64,000 nucleotides of DNA from Spirodela intermedia (Eukaryota; Streptophyta; Magnoliopsida; Alismatales; Araceae), in contig LR746273.1 of NCBI GenBank assembly GCA_902729315.2, forward strand, positions 253,001-317,000, in the 5' to 3' direction. The position numbers and the translations under genes are program-made. A model generated the notes under the pieces. That model worked only from the letters and a program-made list of their open reading frames with translations, made no database searches and was not told the DNA's origin. The stretch's first letter is position 1. Each line of letters begins with the position of its first letter. Shown piece by piece: positions 1-11,313 of this stretch.

Positions 1-734
1 TCGATTCCTGTAAGGGATAGATATACTTCTTCCCGGCCGGCGGTATCATTGCTGAGTGATCGCTCGCTATGGGGAAAAAGGTGGTCCGGAAGCTTCCTTG
101 AATTCTCCCAGCAAGCAAGACGAGATGAGATCACCACTTCTCAGTAATAGACTTCCTTGAATTCTTCGCAAGCGCCTTAGAAAGAATTTCAATGCATGCT
201 TTCTTTCTCTCCTCCCCTCAGCCACACATCTTTTTCGTTCGTCCCCCCTCCCCTTTTATCTATGTCACCGTCTCCTCAATGAGCGTAGATTGATGAAGAA
301 GGCTTTTGTGCCGGTCGATCTGTATCCTATTCTTCTGGCATAGTTTTGTTGGATCAAAGATCGGCAGGTGATCCGTCCTTTCTCCTCTGCTGTGATTCAT
401 GCATTCTTCCTTCCACTTACGTGGAATCGACGTTCCAAGGCAGCCAAGAGCCAGGAATAACGGCCGGCATAGAAGTCTCCTGCACGCAAGGAGATGCTGC
501 TGCCGGATGTCATGGTTTCGGGGCGCCATGATCCTTCTCTCTGGAACAATCGAGGGCACTGACTGACTTCATCAATCATCGCTCAGTGAGTATTAATTGC
601 CGCCAATAGCGCTTCGCTTGCATGCAAGGCGGCAGCGCCAGGTAGAAACGGCGAAGGAGATGGATTTTTAGTACTGCTGGTACTGGACAAGCTCCAGGGG
701 AATAATCTCTTTCTAATTTCTGCCTTTCTTTTCC
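1..734. other. Unassigned DNA upstream of the nad7 fragment, possibly the same mitochondrial insert
   Basis: I find no convincing coding exon here. The stretch runs without an obvious break into the nad7 start codon at 735, and its texture (mixed GC, no CT/GA microsatellites) differs from the PanC locus. It may be the mitochondrial 5' flank of nad7 carried along in the same insertion. I cannot identify specific mitochondrial sequence in it by eye, so this is inference. Confidence 0.35.
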
Positions 735-1010
735 ATGACGACAAGGAACGGGCAAATCAAAACTTTCACTTCGAATTCCGGACCTCAACATCCTGCTGCT
801 CATGGTGTTTCACGATCAGTATTGGAAATGAACGGAGAAGTGGTGGAACGTGCGGAACCACATATTGGATTACTCCAGTGCGGCACGAAGCCGCTGACGT
901 CGAGTAGGCTCCTATGCCGCTAGCTATGCCCTGCTCGGTCCCCCGGCACGGTGGAGGTTCCGTAGCGCGTCATGAGCACCGGGCAGAGGCGCGGGGCGGT
1001 TGAGCAACTA
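735..1010 (+). pseudogene. nad7: Nuclear copy of mitochondrial DNA (NUMT): nad7 exon 1 plus the start of nad7 intron 1
   Basis: Positions 735-877 encode the N-terminus of mitochondrial NADH dehydrogenase subunit 7 (complex I, 49-kDa type), with the hallmark [12 protein letters not shown] and [18 protein letters not shown] blocks. The stretch is 143 bases, which is the length I know for plant nad7 exon 1. It is followed at once by GTGCG, the 5' signature of a group II intron, and the next ~130 bases look like nad7 intron 1. The remaining nad7 exons are absent, so this is a fragment and not a gene. A genomic C is kept where the conserved Phe before GPQHP would need C-to-U editing (Ser is encoded here). 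That, and the unspliced intron, point to transfer as DNA and not through edited cDNA. The right border is uncertain, between about 1010 and 1060. Several substitutions near the start codon fit decay or an unusual donor genome. Confidence 0.85.
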
Positions 1011-1061
1011 AAGTGAACCGAACTTACTGCTTCAGCTAATAAGAGCACAGCGTGCTCCTTC

Positions 1062-1724
1062 TCACAGGCTGATCTCTACGTTATCAATCAACCTCACCTT
1101 TCCAAACCATGCCGCCACGCAGAACACCACCGGGCTCCTTATTCTCTTCACAACTCCAAGATTCTCCTGGTCAACAATCTGCAGAAATAACGAAAGATTT
1201 TATTTTTTTATTTTTCTCAGTAACAAAGGTACCAGGAGCATGAGAATTCTCCTCACCCACTTGATCTGCTGTCTATTATTAAATATATATACAAAAATTA
1301 TTTAATTCTTCGTCCATGGATCTGAAGACTCATCTCTACGGAAGTAACAGGTCTTATTTCTTGATAATTTAATATGAGTCGAAAAATAATTAATTAGCTA
1401 TCAGAGAATGGGACTTAAATGGTCGGTTCCAGGTAGATAAAAGAGAACCTCAGACTGTCAATGAAGAGATCTGTCGCACCGAAAATTTGTGAAGAAATAA
1501 TTATTGAGACAAAAATAACCCACCAAAATTTGTAAAAAATTACCTCTGCGTAGTCAACTCGACCACCCGCCTGAGTTATTGACCGAGTTACTGAAGCCTT
1601 CAAGCCTTCGCAGGAGGTTTCCCCATTTTGAACGGCGACCTTTGCCTTCAAGAGGGACTCACTGATGGACAAGGCCTGAACAACCAGTCCTTGATATGTG
1701 ATTTCAATCAAGAAGAACAACGGG

Positions 1725-1762
<38 letters not shown>

Positions 1763-1871
1763 TAGTTGAAAAAAATGTCACCGTAGAGTAAATCCTGGAC
1801 GATGCAATGGCATTATAATAAATATCAATATTCAAAGTCTTCATTCAAGCCACATATATTTTTTTAAATAC

Positions 1872-1943
<72 letters not shown>

Positions 1944-3990
1944 ATTGTCATGTTTGGTGTATAGAGTCTAATAAGATGAGTCAATAAAAATAATATAATG
2001 GATATCACAATGTCTATCGTTTCTCACACCAATTAGATTAAGAGAGTCGAATCCTGGATGATACCACCCAAAGCCTGAGCCTTACCTTGCTTCTATGGGG
2101 CTTCGACTAAGTTTTAATGCATGCCCAGATAACATCCAGTTGGTTATAAAGTCCAACGCTGTTGACATAAAATTTAGTCAACAGAAGGGCAAACCTGTTG
2201 ACGCTCTGTGGGCGAGAGGAGAACATTGCGGGAGCTCATGGCGAGGCCATCGATCTCACGCACAACTTCTAGACCGACGACATCGATAGCAAAGTCAAGA
2301 TCTCGAACCTGGGACAAATGTTTTAAGTCAGATAGCATCGAGAGTAGGGACCGGATTGGAGGAGAACAAAGCCTGATTAAATTGGTTTTCATATGAATGG
2401 ATGTAAATGGCACAAAAGGCTGCACAAAATGGGGCAAATTGAAGGAGATAAAGAGCAGAATGTGGGCTTGCACGATGAAGGAGATAAGTAAATAAACGAT
2501 GATCACATTTTTTCTGTTCTTTCTCAAGCACAGATATTTATTAGAAAAAACAAAGAAAAGGGCCAACACCAATCCTTCATTGATCCTGCATACTTTGCGG
2601 GTCAGTTTCCAGAGTCACAAACAAGTACCCCTCTGGTATTTTTCAAGCCTATTTACTTATTTTTCCTCCAATATTTAATAAGGGAATTGAAGAAATTGCT
2701 TGCCATGAGCAGAGGAACACAGCCTCCTGGTACCAAGTTGAAGAACAGGTTTGGGAAAATATTTTTCAAAGTACAGATTAGAATATAGTCATGGAATATA
2801 ATTTATTTAATTTTAAAGTAAGACGTGTTACGAAGGAGAAATAAGCAAGAACCCGTAAGAAGCTTGAGAAGCAGGTGAGCTTCAAACAAAGAAAAAGGGA
2901 TAAATCTCTGGAAGAGAAACGTCACAATACTTCTCCTAACATAATATTCTCATCATTCGAGATCCTGGCTTCCAGCAGTAGCAGGTTTTGTCGAGCCAGA
3001 ATCATCGCATACTAAGGACCCAGGCTGCGCCCTCCCATCTGCCGTTGAAACGTTGAAGTAAGAGTGGAATATGGTCAGAAAACCTTTTCAGGCTCCAAGT
3101 TCCTGCGTCGAACTGGCTTTTGATGATTCTATGAAGCTCGCGATTATGCCGAACGGATCACTCGCTCATATAGAGAATCAGATGCATCGACAAATGGCGC
3201 ACTGGATTTTCTTTCTTCACAGCTCCATCTCAAAAATTTGCAGGGGAAAAAAAAAACGGGCAGCTATTGCAGAAATCGAGAAACAGAGTCGACATGAAAG
3301 AAAGCGCGTAAAGTGGAAACCAGGGAGAGAGGGAATAGGAATCGGAGCTCTCACCATCCGGCGGATGATGCGCCACTGCTGGTAATCTTTCTTCCCAAAC
3401 ACCACGACGTCGGGCTCCACTATGTTGAACAGTTTGGCCACAACCGTGGCGACTCCTCTGAAGAAAACAGGCCTGCTACTCCCGCACAACCCCTTCTCCA
3501 ATCTTTCTACTCTGATCCAGGTCTCGTGCCCTGCTCCCTCTCCGCCCCTGTCCTCAACACAGGACAACAACTTCCCCTCTCTGCCCACGTCCCCGCCGCC
3601 GATACTTCCAGCCCCAGCAAAACTTTCCCTCTCCCCATCGCCAACAACGCCGCGGCCTTCCCCATAGTCGTAAAGGTTGGTGGGGCAGAAAACGGCATCG
3701 ACCCCCATCTCCGCCAGCCTACGGAGGTCCCCCTGGAGATCGGAGGGGTACGAGTCGAGGTCCTCCGTGGGGGCGAACTGGCCGGGGTTCACGTAGATGG
3801 AGACGACGGCGAACTGTGCCCGCTTCTTGGCCTCCTCCACGAGCGACAGGTGACCCCGGTGGAGATAGCCCATGGTGGGCACCAGGGCGAGGCCACCACC
3901 CGCCTTCCTCCGTGACCTTGACCACGACCTCATCTCGCCCTTGTCGCGTATCACAGCCATGCCGCCCCCGCCCTCCTCCGCCGCCGCCAT
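1062..3990 (-). CDS. PANC: Pantothenate synthetase (pantoate-beta-alanine ligase), four exons
   Basis: Joins pantoate and beta-alanine using ATP, the last step of vitamin B5 synthesis; the plant enzyme is cytosolic. Coding exons on the minus strand: 3990-3355, 2308-2195, 1675-1544 and 1178-1062, all phase 0, giving 332 residues (Arabidopsis enzyme about 310). Visible motifs are [13 protein letters not shown] (nucleotide-binding HxGH loop), [57 protein letters not shown] and AMSSRN (the KMSKS-like signature), ending in [18 protein letters not shown] Gly/Glu-rich insert between NLYDYG and the ETWIRV block matches the plant-specific loop and is longer than in Arabidopsis. The first ATG (3990) gives an Ala/Glu/Gly leader; the ATG at 3960 is an alternative that fits the family equally well. 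Its stop codon lies beside the nad7 insert, so the 3' UTR is probably mitochondrial in origin. Confidence 0.93.
1733..1940. repeat. Microsatellites in PanC intron 3: (GA)n and (TA)n(GA)n
   Basis: A (GA)n tract occupies about 1733-1758. A second, compound tract has TA dinucleotides from about 1875 to 1910 running directly into GA dinucleotides to 1940. Both lie in the intron between PanC coding exons 2 and 3. Confidence 0.9.
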
Positions 3991-5107
3991 CCTGCGCTGC
4001 GCCGCCGGTGGCCGTGGAGAAGCTGAAGCAGCAGAAATGGAGGTTGGAGGTTGGAGGTTGGAGCCGGTCCCATCCAAATATGGATGGCAACCAGGAGTAC
4101 CGATTCGGACCCTTAAAGGGTCACTCTTGGGCCCGGCAAGGATTATGACTTATCTGCGGCACGGGCGCCGCGTTATTTTCGCATCATAATATCCGCTTTA
4201 AAAGTCCCAGCTACCCACCGCCGCCAATTCATAATAATAACAACAACAATAATAATAATACATTAACAGCAACAAGATAAAATAAAAAGTGGTCTTAACG
4301 GGCCCATATGTTAAGGGCTAAGGCCCAAGACAGGCCCAGAGAAAATCCTATGAAATAACCCCAGGGTTATACAGAGACACACAGAGAGAGTCGTCAGCGG
4401 GCTTTCGGGCCGAATTCTTACAGTTTTGATGAGCCCCCAGACTGACAGGGACGGGTTGGGCAGGAACTTTTTTTTTTTTTTCTGCGTCGCAATCCGTAAA
4501 ATAAAAAAATAAAAAAAATCTTATTTTCGGAAAGCCTTCAAACTAATAATATTTAAAGAGGGCGTGATTTGTTTCCAAAGCAGGTCGTTGAGAGCGAATA
4601 ATGTACGTTGTGATTTGTTTCCATAAGAGTTGGGTTTGACCGTTAATTATCATATGCGTCCAAGCCGTGGAAGATTTGGTCAATGATTAATAAATCCCAG
4701 ATAAAATAAACATATGACGTCATCGCGGGGCTGGAGTGCAGCAGCAGCAGCTGGAAGTTCCGAGTGGGGGGTTGACGGGGTTGCAGCTCTTCATGACGTC
4801 CACGCCCCTCGTCTAGGCGGTGCTGCCGGACGAGTGGGCTTCCCGTTGAACATCATCTCTGCCCCGCCCCCCGCGGCTCTGTATGCTCTTTGATATTTCC
4901 ACTGCGTAAAGTCAACGGAGGAAAACTCGGGCTAAAAGAAGGAAAATTCAGATGAAGGTCAAGGATCACGATGGAGGAACTATTCTTCTGGTTGACCTGG
5001 GCTTCGTCTGATTCAACAGGAATTAAAAAAAACTAAGTTTCTGGCGTTGACATGTCTCATATCTTATTCAGCAGAGGGATTTGGTGGGGGGAGGGGTTTC
5101 CCCTTCT
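3991..5107. other. PanC upstream region / intergenic
   Basis: No gene seen. Overlapping ORFs at 3816-4189 are antisense shadows of PanC exon 1. The stretch holds an AAT-type run near 4230-4260, an A/T-rich patch at 4480-4550 and two near-identical copies of GTGATTTGTTTCCA (about 4564 and 4610). It also has a perfect TGACGTCA palindrome at 4715-4722 (a bZIP/TGA-type site), with a related TGACGTCC near 4793. These could serve PanC, which is transcribed leftwards; that role is inference. Confidence 0.4.
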
Positions 5108-5385
5108 TCATGGGGTCTTGCAGCAGCAGAGGTAGAGCGGGGGGTCGCAACTCCCGCCGCCGCCGGGAAACAGGCGCCGGCAGAGCTCGTCGCAAAGGCG
5201 GAAGTCGTCGCATGTCTTCTCCATGCAGACGTACGCCCCCGCTCCTGCACCGTTCAGACGGTTCAATAAACCTGAAGTGGCAAAACTGTGCGAGTCCGTT
5301 GCTCTGGCTTACCGGAGGGGAGGAAGACGACCGCGATGGCGGCGACCAGAAGTATCACCAGATTCAGAAAACTCAGAAGCCTCAT
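5108..5385 (-). CDS. Secreted defensin-like cysteine-rich peptide, two exons
   Basis: Exon 1 (5385-5313) encodes MRLLSFLNLVILLVAAIAVV and a few more residues, a textbook signal peptide. A donor CCG|GTAAGC follows. Exon 2 (5244-5108) starts after GCAG and encodes a short mature peptide with eight cysteines spaced C-x4-C-x5-C-x3-C-x11-C-x6-CCC, ending CCCKTP. The product is 69 residues. The one-intron layout (signal peptide | mature domain), the CxxxC pair, the Gly-rich turn before the fifth cysteine and the terminal cysteine cluster match plant defensin-like (CS-alpha-beta) peptides, although the usual CxC is CCC here. Such peptides act outside the cell in defence or in reproductive signalling; which of these applies cannot be told. 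The intron is only 68 bases, near the plant minimum. A (CT)n tract (GA on the coding strand) lies just 5' of the ATG. I know no precise family name. Confidence 0.72.
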
Positions 5386-5402
5386 TTCGGCGGCGGAAAA
5401 GG

Positions 5403-5403
<1 letters not shown>

Positions 5404-5449
<46 letters not shown>

Positions 5450-5452
5450 ACG
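5404..5452. repeat. (CT)n microsatellite just upstream of the defensin-like gene
   Basis: An almost pure CT run, read as GA on the coding strand, ends about 20 bases 5' of the start codon of the minus-strand defensin-like gene. It probably sits in its 5' UTR. GA/CT tracts near plant transcription starts can bind BPC/GAGA-binding proteins; that role is inference here. Confidence 0.85.
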
Positions 5453-8400
5453 CAGCTGCTGCCGTTTGGTGAGGTTGGCCCAGAAGCCTTCCTCGGATGA
5501 GGGAGGAGAAGGCCGGCGAATCTAAAGAGATTTCACCGGCGGCGAGCATTTTGCCCGCTGTGCGTTCACGGAGTGGAACTCACTGGGTCCAGCTGCACAG
5601 AGACAGAGCGACGCCGCCGAATTCAATTAATGCAATTGATTTTTACCAATTTTATTATAGATTCTCTCTCTCACACACACACTCTAGAACGTCGTTGCCT
5701 CATCCTTTTCGTTCCGGCTTTTCCCACGAACGACTCCGGCACTCGCCGGCGAGAACCCCCGAATTCTTGGAGTTTTTCAATCTGGGAAGTCAACTGGTCG
5801 ACACCAGTTTGCCATTCCGTCCCAGCCAAGATCCTTCCTCTCCACGGTGCCTGGAACTTTAATCATCCCTCCTCTGAGCCAGCGCCGCCGGCCGATCCAC
5901 ATAGGGAAGCTAAGCCGAGGAGAAACAGAGGCAGAAGCGAGGGAGGAGGCCGCCGGCGGGGTGGGCGGAGATGGCGTACCTGCTGAAGACTGACTGGCAT
6001 CGCATTCCGGGGACCATCAACCCGTCGCATCTGGTTCAGTGGGCGTCCCGTCTCCCCTCTGTTCAGCGTCCTCTTTCTCTTGGTCCGTCTGAGAACTCCC
6101 CCGGAGCTCTGGACGGGCCTGTTCCAGGGAGCATAAAGGAACGATGTCAGAAGCAGACGGCAGAGACAAGGAAAATTGGTCCGGAGAGAGAGAGAGAGAG
6201 AGAGATTCAGACAAACCGACGGACAAAACCCAGGGTACTAATACCTCAGATCCATCGATGTTTTTTCCCAGAACTTTGTCTAAAACAATCGAGCTCAAAC
6301 CCAATGGGACAAATTACATCCCCCCGCAGAGGAGGCCACTGTTCATAGAGTTTACGAAGATCAGCCCGGCTCACGTGTGTGACTGAGCACTGTAGCCGCA
6401 GGGAAAGGGAGAGAGAGAGAGAGAGAGACGTACCGGAGGGGACGAGCCGGATAGGGGGCGCCGGCGGCCGTCGTCGTCCAGCGATTGGCCTACGAGCATT
6501 ATGGTGTGATGATTTGTGGAGGCTTCCTCTCCCCAAGCCCCGCCGTAGCCACCGCCGCTAGTCTTGCGAGGCTCACTGCTGCCGTGTTCTCCCCCCTCCG
6601 CCGCACCCTGGCGGCTTTTCCCGTGAGGTCTGACGCCTCTGTTCCGCCGGGGGGCCGCCGCCACAAGAGGCCCGACAGGCCCTTAAAGTTCCATAAGTGG
6701 AGCGTGACGCCACCTTCGCCGTAGCGACCCTAAAAAGTTTTCACCAGAGAGATTTAGGGTTAAATCCAAGGGAAAACAAAAAATAATAATAATTCGCGAA
6801 AGACTCAGGCTTGCAGAATCTTGGAGCCAGTTTGGGGGCCCGATCCTTCCTGCGAACACGAGCATCGATAATTCAGAACCACTTACAGAACTCGGAAGCC
6901 AGGAAACCCTTCTGGCTTTTCCTGGCTTGACTTGCTTGCTTCAGCATGAGAGGGGAAGAGGCTCAGAGGAGGGACGAGGAGGGAGGAGAAAGCTGCCGCG
7001 ACGCAAAAAACTAAGCCGTCTTGTGACTCCCTCTCTTGAAGCTGACACAGTCATTTCTCACGGGCTCGAGGGGAGGCCCCCACGTGCAATGCAGGCGTGG
7101 GAGTTCCTTCCCCCGCTTGCCCATTTATTGATCTAGGAGCCACGTCCGGCGGCTACTTTATTTCCACAGCCGGGAGACCACGTCCGCCTCCGATCCAAGG
7201 ATGTACTTCCCGGCGAGTATATCCTGTCCCCTATCCAATCCGGACCAGGAAAAAATGTAGGAGGTGTGATTCAATGATGGGATCCATCAGCATTCGTCTC
7301 TAATCCATGTTCTACGCATCGGCCAAGGGAAGGTTATGTCCGCACCTGTCTCCGGCGCTGCAGATCCGTGAGGAGTGTCTCGTCTGTTCAGGAAGCTGGT
7401 GCTCACGAGCGAGTGCTTGAGAGGCGACGTTGGAGAACATCCTCCTCCAATCCCCGGACACGTCAGGCATTCGTGGTCCTCCCTGGCGCGTTAGGGTTTA
7501 CCTAAAGGTGGAGAGGAGAGTCTCTTCTCCGGGGCGGCGCGAGGGGCTGGAGGACAACGCATAATGGAACTTTTTTCTCTGCGGCGGGTTGCGCCGGGCA
7601 ACGTCGCCGGCCATTACCAGGCTCGATGTGACAGGTTGAAAGGAGTATCAGGAGGAGAGCAGGAGCTAGTACAAGGGCGAGGAGACGGCAATCGATGGAT
7701 CTGAGGGGAGTTATGATTGGCGCGCACTGCTACGACCTTTGCCGCGTACGGCCCCTTACCAGGGCGGCGCTCTCGCCTAGGCGACGGACGCTCCTCCCGT
7801 GGGACCCCCCCGGGACGCCCTCCGTCTTCAACCTCCCGCCGCGCCATTGCGCTTGAAAGCAGATATAAGATATCAGGTTTTCCTTTTACGAGGAGCTGCC
7901 AACCCGAAGTGGGAGCTTACGTCTTCCTCCTCTCCCCCTCCATCATCCTCGAAGAAGACGACGGACCGTCTCTCTCTCTCTCTCTCTCTCCCCTCCCGCC
8001 AAGCGCTAGCCGTCTTCGCTCCGCCGTTAGCCTCTTGGCGGGAAGACGCGGGGGAGAAGATTCCCCGCCTTCTGCTCGACTCTGCGTCCACTGCTTTTGG
8101 AGTGAACAGAGAGAGAGAGAGATTTCAAAAAAGACGGTGCAATTTCCCGTCCTTTTTCCCGGTTAAGTACATCCCGGCCTCCCCGAAACGCGTGATCTCG
8201 TACGGACACGATTCACGGGGGGAGGCTCAGTGGACGGTAGTGGCTTAACTGCTGGCCCGCCCAACCGATTGCCATTAACGGCCACGACTCCGTTTCCCGC
8301 CAACGCACGCCGTTCCCGCCCAAATCAGGCCCGCCCAGAGCCGTAGGATTTACCTCATCGGGATCCATGATAATTAGTTTTTTTAATTTCAAAATCAGGG

Positions 8401-9055
8401 GAGGAGGAGGGAATGAACTGAAAGCTCCTCCGGCGAGAGCTTGGGGGGGGCGGTTTAATGCGCCCCCCCGGCGGGCTCGGGCGCTGACACAAGGACGGCG
8501 GCAGAGCACAAGTACTGGGCGGATCCACCGCTCTCAAGGGGTGTCTTCTCTTCGCTTGGACGCTTCCTGTGTATGGCGATGGAGCGACAGGATGAGGGCG
8601 ATCGGCACGCAACCTAGTGAGCACGGTCAGGTGAGTCTCCCGGACTGGTTGCAGATCTTGCTCGCCTCTGTTACAGAGCCCGGCGTAATCATCGGTCAGC
8701 GATCAAGCTCTTGGGATTAGAAATATATGCGGCGGAAATTGGCTCCCCTCCGCCTTCCGCGCCGCGACTTGCCACAGTCGAGTCATCCTCTTCGGCCGTC
8801 ACCTGACGGCATCACGTTCAATTAGAACGACGACACAGCAATGATACTGAATTTTCGCCCGCCGGAAGCAGCCTCCGTCGGCGGAGGTCGCTCGCGCGCT
8901 CTCTGGCGTCCGCGGGAATTCCCTCGCCAGACCTTGAGAGATCGCAAATGTCTCTCGCCTTCGTCCCATTCGACGAATTCCATTAAGAGAAAAAAGTTTC
9001 GTGAGAAATCGACAATATTCTTGCGTGATTTCCATTCACCTGTTGTGAATTTACA

Positions 9056-9271
9056 TTAAGAATCAGCTAATTGCGACGGATCCAGATGCAGCTGTTTGAG
9101 CGGGAGCCAATCGACGGTTGCCAATTTCCGTTCCTCAACCTCCTCCCTCTTCCAGACGTCCAAGTTTTCCACCGACAGTGTGAACGCATAGAAAGCAAAG
9201 GCGACATCTGCTCCCCCCATCTGTCCGTTTTGGGAAGGGAATCCAATGACGCCGTAGCCGTCAAGTCTCAT
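9056..9271 (-). CDS. Possible small hypothetical ORF, 71 residues
   Basis: An ATG-initiated frame encodes a 71-residue product beginning MRLDGYGVIGFPSQNGQMGG, with a hydrophobic middle (DVAFAFYAFTLSVENLDVW) and an acidic/basic tail. Its composition is more protein-like than the surrounding Arg/Ser/Pro-rich shadow frames. I recognise no family and see no flanking exons, so it may be chance or a gene relic. Confidence 0.15.
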   Translation of the reverse strand: MRLDGYGVIGFPSQNGQMGGADVAFAFYAFTLSVENLDVWKREEVEERKLATVDWLPLKQLHLDPSQLADS

Positions 9272-10436
9272 CTCGCCCGGATGACTTATCGTCTCGCGAT
9301 AAGATCGTCTGCCCTTCCGCTGTGGACGGCGAGATGCGGGCCGCCGGTTCCGGATCCTGTTCGGCCTGTGGCAGGCCCAAAGGTGTTGCCCAGTTCACGC
9401 CACGCAAGCCCCCACGTGCGGTGAGATAATGGAATGCGCCACCTCGATTATACGAATTTTGAGAAAAAAGAAAATCGGATTCTGGGGAAATATCAGTATA
9501 ATACTCCCACGTGCGAGGTCACAAAGTGGCTATTTTGGAATCGTTTCAGGGATCACAGGATCGTGTTGCGGCCCGATAGTAGGAGGAATCTGTTCCAAAC
9601 GCGCGATTTAGTGGCTCGAGATGGCCACTTGCCCAATAGAGGACTGATGACGGCTCCGATGTTGATGGTCGAACTTATGAGGGTTCTATCCGCAAAAGAG
9701 CCTGGAATTCGAAGCCGACGCGATTAAAGACGTTGCCAGGGCTGCACGAGTTTCTCCTCCTGAAGGGGAGAAGAATAGTACGAGAAGTTCAATTTATCTC
9801 CAAAATATCGTTGGCGGCGGCATCGAGAGCCCGCCCGTCCCCGTTCCTCCCCGACGGGGTGGGTTTTTTTCCCTTCTTCTTCTTCTTCCTTCGTCCGCTC
9901 CTTTTTCCTCCTTTCCGAGTCCTCGTCGGCCCTCCATTCCCTTCCCTCCTCCGTCCCTCCGTCCCCCTGTCCACGGTGGGGGGAATCCCTTTCCCTTTCT
10001 TCCCCCCCCCAATTTTCTCCTCCGTACCTGACTGTATCAGAGCGGCCGGCTACCACCTTAAGACCCGATTTCCCCTCGCCCTCCTCCTCACTCCCTTGCC
10101 AGTCGTCCTCTCCCTCTCTCTCCCTGGAGTCTCTATTTGTTCTCTACCCGGGGCGAGGGGTTTCTCTCTCTCTCTCTCTCTCTGGACATCTCCGCTTCAT
10201 TCTACTTCCACTTCCCCCTCCCTGTTCCCCATCTTATCCCTTCGCCACTGCGACTCCCCCACCTGTGTTCTCCTTTTTATCACCTTTCTCTCCACCGCTT
10301 TCCTCTCTCTTTCTCTATCTCTCTCTGCTGCGTATTTCTCTCCTCCCCTCTTTCCCCTCTTTTTCTTCCATGGTATCGTAGAGGAAGCGGGTCGTTTTGC
10401 TCTGTTCTCCTTTATCTCTCTGCCTCTGTGTCACGC

Positions 10437-11255
10437 ATGGGGAAGTACATGAGGAAGGCGAAGCTCGCGGGGGAGGTTGCCGTCATGGAGGTCTCCCACC
10501 AGTCTTCTCTCGGCGTCCGCACCAGGGCCAGAACCCTAGCCCTACAGCGCCTCCAGAAGCCCGCCGCGCCTACTCCGTCTCCATCTCCACCCGCGGAGCA
10601 CGACAACATTTCCTATCTCCAACTACGGAGCCGGCGGCTTGAGAAGCCCCTCGTCGTCCCTTCCAGGCCCAAGGATGGCTACAAGGGCGGTCCTAAGTCG
10701 GCCACCAGCCCGAAGGGCCCCACGGCGGGGAAGAACCCTAATCCTATCTTGACGGCATGCTCTGCGAATTCCGAGTCAGTGGGGTCTGTCTCCGCGGCGA
10801 AGAGTCGGTCGAAGAGGGGCGAATGGGAGGACGAGCTAGCCTCCGAGGCCTCCCCGTACAGCGATGGCATTGAGGCGTCCTTCGGCGAGAATTTCCTCGA
10901 ATTCGAAGCAAGAGATAGGTGGGCTCCTTCCCCCCCCCCCCCCCCCCCCTCCCCGATTTTCTCGCTTCCTGTATTTTCTCTACATGTATTCCGCGGAAAT
11001 TCTAACTTTTCCTTCAATCCTTCGCCTCGCTTTTCTCCTTGCTCGCTCGTGGTTTTCTTCCCCCCTTTTTTTCCCTTCTGATATCCTGTATATTCTGGGA
11101 TTTTTGCTCTCATTCCGATGCATAATCATTCCCTTGAATTTCCCGTCGAGACGACGATTTTCGAATTCCAGAGCGAAATGTCTCATTGTTGGGTCTTCTA
11201 TCTCGGCGGCTTTGTATTCCGCAGCAGATTTCTTATCCTGGTTTCCTCTAATTTG

Positions 11256-11313
<58 letters not shown>

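Larger units (their letters stand above)
5386..10436. other. GC-rich region without a recognised gene; its right end is the KRP 5' region
   Basis: Many short overlapping ORFs occur on both strands, but none has a recognisable domain or consistent splice structure. Short CT/GA tracts sit near 6188-6208, 6411-6429, 7972-7992 and 8108-8123. An open frame from 5971 (MAYLLKTDWHRIPG...) and minus-strand frames near 6246-6664 look slightly gene-like but match nothing I know. The last ~700 bases (9733-10436) are strongly pyrimidine-rich and fit the leader of KRP. A CG-rich base composition may be keeping frames open by chance. Confidence 0.4.

Noticed and set aside
735-877. A functional nuclear nad7 gene
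   Set aside because: Only exon 1 and the intron start are present, with an editing-dependent codon left as C and no targeting sequence.
5244-5353. Alternative acceptor at 5272 (CTTCAG) for the defensin-like gene
   Set aside because: It keeps frame but implies a 41-base intron, below the practical plant minimum; the GCAG acceptor giving 68 bases fits better.
10137-11081. 314-codon ORF that includes the first KRP exon
   Set aside because: The upstream part is pyrimidine-rich leader and the downstream part runs into intron 1; the family start is the ATG at 10437.
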